A stretch of DNA of 8,417 bases from Mobilitalea sp. (lineage in GTDB: Bacteria; Bacillota_A; Clostridia; Lachnospirales; Lachnospiraceae): contig JARKQP010000856.1 of NCBI GenBank assembly GCA_029974875.1, forward strand, positions 1 through 8,417. The letters run 5' to 3'. The notes under the pieces are model-generated. The model ran no database searches. It worked only from the letters and a program-made list of their open reading frames with translations, and was not told the DNA's origin. Positions 6,815-8,417 of this stretch are shown piece after piece. The stretch's first letter is position 1. Each line of letters opens with the position of its first letter. The translations under genes and the position numbers were made by a program.

Positions 6815-6857
6815 AAAAAATGGTCCCTTGTAAAAAGAATACAATAGACCATTTTTT
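6815..6857. terminator. Bidirectional terminator-like hairpin
   Basis: AAAAAATGGTC (6815-6825) pairs with GACCATTTTTT (6847-6857) over 11 bp. After a 2x2 internal loop, TTGT (6828-6831) pairs with ACAA (6841-6844) around a 9-nt loop. The A/T ends give a U-tract in either direction. For minus-strand transcripts leaving tag it is the first hairpin with a proper U-tract, about 195 bp beyond the stop codon. Confidence 0.6.
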
Positions 6858-6862
6858 ATTTC

Positions 6863-6881
6863 ATACCACCTTGTGTGGTAT
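6863..6881. repeat. Inverted repeat next to the terminator hairpin
   Basis: ATACCAC (6863-6869) pairs with GTGGTAT (6875-6881) around a 5-nt loop. On the plus strand it is followed by TTCTGTATTTTTC, so it resembles a weak plus-strand terminator, yet no plus-strand gene precedes it. On the minus strand it forms a tandem hairpin ahead of 6815-6857. Confidence 0.5.
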
Positions 6882-6970
6882 TTCTGTATTTTTCGTCAAA
6901 ATTCCCATGACCTTCTGTTTTCGTCAGAATTCCTTTCCGATCCAGTCCACTCTTTTAATTGGATGGCCTA

Positions 6971-7063
6971 ATTGTACTATTGCTCTGTTAACAGCCACGA
7001 TAATAGTTGCAAGGAATATGGTAGTTTCCATAATATTGTACTATTATTCTGCTAACAGCCACG
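6971..7063. repeat. 29-bp direct repeat pair overlapping the tag stop codon
   Basis: Bases 6971-6999 and 7035-7063 match at 26 of 29 positions, both starting ATTGTACTATT and ending TAACAGCCACG, with a 64-bp period. The inner copy contains the last codons and stop of tag; the outer copy lies downstream of the gene. Just beyond each copy is a second short similarity (ATGGTnnTTT...CCAT around 7019-7031 and 7082-7096), which suggests a decayed 62-64-bp tandem duplication of the gene's 3' end. Confidence 0.8.
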
Positions 7064-7615
7064 GAAACCACAGGATGTCAAATGGTCATTTACCATCCCC
7101 GCAGCCTGCATAAAGGCGTAAACCGTAGTAGTGCCGACAAACTTGAAGCCACGTTTCTTCAAATCCTTGCTGATTGTATCAGAAACAGGCGTGCTGGAAG
7201 GAATCTCTTCAGTTTTCGACCATGAATTGATGATGGGCTGATGATTTATAAAGGACCATAGGTATTTGTCTAAAGTTCCGAATTCCTCACAGATTTTAAA
7301 ATATGCTTTTGCATTATTTATTACGGCATTCACCTTCTGCCTGTTCTTAATAATCCCGTCATTTTGCAAAAGACTTTCGATTTTCTCCTCATCATAGGTT
7401 ATGAGGACCGCCGGGTCAAAATCATCAAATGCCCCACAAAGGGTTTCCATTTTTTTAAGAATGGTCGCCCAGCTCAATCCGGCCTGCTTCCCCTCCAATA
7501 TCAGCATTTTGAACAGCTTTCTGTCATCATGGACTGGAATTCCCCACTCCTTGTCATGGTATTCCTGCTCCAGCCTGCTTTTAACTGCCCAATCACATCT
7601 TTTGATATCATCCAT
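7052..7615 (-). CDS. tag: DNA-3-methyladenine glycosylase I
   Basis: Base-excision repair enzyme that removes 3-methyladenine from alkylated DNA, leaving an abasic site; cytosolic. From the ATG at 7615 the product is 187 residues, the same length as E. coli Tag. The zinc-snap ligands C7, H20, H178 and C182 and the active-site E41 all sit three residues after E. coli C4, H17, H175, C179 and E38 (numbering recalled). CDWA, YHDKEWGIPVHDD, LEGKQAGLSWATILKK and GMVNDHLTSC are family blocks. Upstream in-frame ATGs at 7645, 7633 and 7627 are possible but lengthen the family N-terminus, and none has a clear Shine-Dalgarno sequence. The best ribosome binding site in the leader belongs to an overlapping upstream ORF (7608-7685). 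The C-terminus CGFRGC differs from the FRY-type tail common in relatives and lies inside a duplicated segment. The gene has its own promoter at 7735-7764 and is probably monocistronic. Confidence 0.96.
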   Translation of the reverse strand: MDDIKRCDWAVKSRLEQEYHDKEWGIPVHDDRKLFKMLILEGKQAGLSWATILKKMETLCGAFDDFDPAVLITYDEEKIESLLQNDGIIKNRQKVNAVINNAKAYFKICEEFGTLDKYLWSFINHQPIINSWSKTEEIPSSTPVSDTISKDLKKRGFKFVGTTTVYAFMQAAGMVNDHLTSCGFRGC

Positions 7616-7685
7616 AATTATGTCCATACCCATCACTACGGGCATTGCCCTTATACCGCACGAATCGCCATAAAAGTGCCCGCAT
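7608..7685 (-). CDS. Candidate upstream ORF (25 codons) overlapping the tag start
   Basis: The ORF starts at the ATG at 7685, with GGGAG (7696-7700) 10 nt upstream, and begins MRALLWRFVR. It ends at TGA (7610-7608), five bases past the A of the tag ATG at 7615. It has the only good ribosome binding site in the tag leader. The peptide matches no family I know and is basic and aromatic. It could be a leader peptide that couples or limits tag translation, or chance; the overlap geometry is the main support. Confidence 0.3.
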   Translation of the reverse strand: MRALLWRFVRYKGNARSDGYGHNYG

Positions 7686-7734
7686 GGATCCGGTTCTCCC
7701 TTCGCTTAATTCAATACTCCTGCTTTCTGGATCC

Positions 7735-7764
7735 ATTATAACAAAAAAACTAACCTTTTTACAA
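7735..7764 (-). promoter_or_regulatory. Promoter of tag
   Basis: On the minus strand a perfect TATAAT (7740-7735) lies 18 bp downstream of TTGTAA (7764-7759). Transcription would begin near 7728, giving a leader of about 110 nt to the ATG at 7615. An 8-bp inverted repeat, ATGGATCC (7684-7691) with GGATCCAT (7729-7736), overlaps the edge of the -10. No regulator site is recognised. The rest of the gap up to 7877 has no gene and no clear terminator for the upstream oxidoreductase. Confidence 0.6.
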
Positions 7765-7877
7765 TCTTCTTTGCAGATATACCCGTAAAAGTAGGGACAA
7801 GCATTCCGGCTAAGGCCTTTCCCTCTATCGGAAGCTAAAAAGCAAGGGCGGCTTACATCTATTTTGAACCCATCCTC

Positions 7878-8417
7878 TCATTGGTGCTTTTTATATGTAA
7901 CAACCAGGTGCTTTCCTGCCGCTCTGCCAATCCAGTAAAAAAGCTGGCCAAGGGGCTTTTGGTAAAATGGGATGGGGACGGAACGGTCATATACGCCGTT
8001 TTTTCTATATTCTTGCGTCCAGTGCAGCCCGTCGTAGGTTTCATATTCCGTCCCCTTCGCACTCGCCAGGGACATGCCCCGGAAAAGATTATAGGGAATC
8101 AGACACAGAGCTGAGGGGCTGTGAAGTTTTTTTGAAGCAACGTCCCTCTGGAAACAACGGACGGTCTTCTCAAGCCGGCGCAAGGTTTTTTTGCTGATTT
8201 GATAATCGTTCCAGCTGTATGCGGTAACACTAAAGGGATAGCAGCGGTTAAATCCGATTCCTTTCAAAAAATCCGTGATGCTTTTTGCCGCCTGCTTTGC
8301 TCCCACGCCGCCTGTGGTGGTGAGAACCAGCGCCTTGCTTTGAAAAAAGCGGGGGCGGTGCAGCAAAAAGCACAGGTGGTCAAACAGGTTTTTCAGCAGC
8401 GCAGTTTCCCGCAGATT
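7878..8417 (-). CDS. Flavodoxin-fold NAD(P)H-dependent oxidoreductase (partial, N-terminus beyond right edge)
   Basis: The minus-strand frame is open through base 8417, so the gene begins outside the window; 179 C-terminal residues are visible. The start of the visible part, LLKNLFDHLCFLLHRPRFF, followed by KALVLTTTGGVGAKQAAK (residues 28-45) and a helix with FLKGIGF, is the pattern of the NADPH-dependent FMN reductase/flavodoxin superfamily: the segment after the flavin-binding loops, then a beta strand and a glycine turn. A C-terminal part (about 85-179) is less typical and ends with a partly hydrophobic stretch, GQLFYWIGRAAGKHLVVTY. Such proteins use FMN to pass electrons from NAD(P)H to quinones or other small acceptors in the cytosol; the acceptor here is unknown. 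A TTG at 8366 could be mistaken for the start but lies inside the conserved domain. It is followed on the same strand by tag, which has its own promoter 110 bp on, so there is no reason to link their functions. Confidence 0.82.
   Translation of the reverse strand, partial: NLRETALLKNLFDHLCFLLHRPRFFQSKALVLTTTGGVGAKQAAKSITDFLKGIGFNRCYPFSVTAYSWNDYQISKKTLRRLEKTVRCFQRDVASKKLHSPSALCLIPYNLFRGMSLASAKGTEYETYDGLHWTQEYRKNGVYDRSVPIPFYQKPLGQLFYWIGRAAGKHLVVTYKKHQ

Larger units (their letters stand above)
6715..7051. other. Gene-free interval between tag and the V4R operon
   Basis: This 337-bp AT-rich stretch has no gene I can support. It holds two hairpins (6815-6857 and 6863-6881), the outer copy of a 29-bp direct repeat (6971-6999) and most of the inner copy (7035-7063). 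A 35-codon minus-strand ORF (6924-7031) runs through the outer copy. Plus-strand reading frames here have no ribosome binding site and no recognisable domain. Confidence 0.6.

Noticed and set aside
6815..6881. T-box-like element, because of GGTCCCTTGT and GGTGGTAT near a terminator
   Set aside because: The conserved T-box core and stem I are absent on both strands and no amino-acid-related gene follows.
6757..7113. Plus-strand 118-codon ORF between the V4R operon and tag
   Set aside because: No Shine-Dalgarno sequence or promoter; it passes through two hairpins and both repeat copies and runs antisense into tag. The hydrophobic patches come from AT-rich repeats.
7608..7685. Frameshifted N-terminal extension of tag
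   Set aside because: Starting at 7615 already gives a full-length protein with all zinc and active-site residues in register with E. coli Tag, so no missing N-terminus needs explaining.
7684..7736. ATGGATCC/GGATCCAT inverted repeat as an operator of tag
   Set aside because: The arms are 37 bp apart and each contains a BamHI-type palindrome that pairs with itself by chance; no regulator gene is adjacent.

Overview
The window looks like the chromosome of an anaerobic, endospore-forming Firmicute of the class Clostridia, most likely a Lachnospiraceae-type organism. The reasons are a spore-specific germination protease gene (gpr) divergent from rpsT, strong AGGAGG-type ribosome binding sites, AT-rich intergenic regions with SigA-like promoters, a soluble HAMP/PAS/GGDEF protein, and an SLH-anchored YcdB-type surface protein. 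There is no transposase, integrase, phage gene, CRISPR array, tRNA or rRNA gene that I can support.

Layout, left to right. Gpr (minus, C-terminus off the left edge) and rpsT (plus, TTG start) diverge from a 235-bp region holding a good promoter and a structured rpsT leader. RpsT ends in a strong intrinsic terminator whose U-tract runs into a six-copy 14-bp tandem repeat, followed by a perfect 21-bp hairpin that closes the convergent surface-protein gene (minus, 1527-3776). Upstream of that gene, on the same strand, are a class I SAM methyltransferase (4037-4783), a cytoplasmic diguanylate cyclase (4852-6081) and a small V4R-domain protein (6119-6652). The last three may be one transcription unit from a clear promoter at 6686-6714. 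A 337-bp gene-free stretch holds hairpins and a duplicated 29-bp segment that overlaps the 3' end of tag (DNA-3-methyladenine glycosylase I). Tag has its own promoter and a leader with an overlapping upstream ORF. At the right edge is the C-terminal part of a flavodoxin-fold NAD(P)H-dependent oxidoreductase (minus, 5' end off the window).

How the genes may work together. The most system-like unit is V4R protein plus diguanylate cyclase. The first carries what looks like a complete zinc/ligand-sensor site but no output domain. The second has a dimerising HAMP/PAS scaffold and an intact GGDEF active site but no obvious ligand-binding input. I infer a split small-molecule sensor that controls cyclic di-GMP synthesis. 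The other genes are housekeeping (rpsT, tag), sporulation/germination (gpr), cell surface (SLH protein) or of unknown substrate (methyltransferase, oxidoreductase), with no evidence for one shared pathway.
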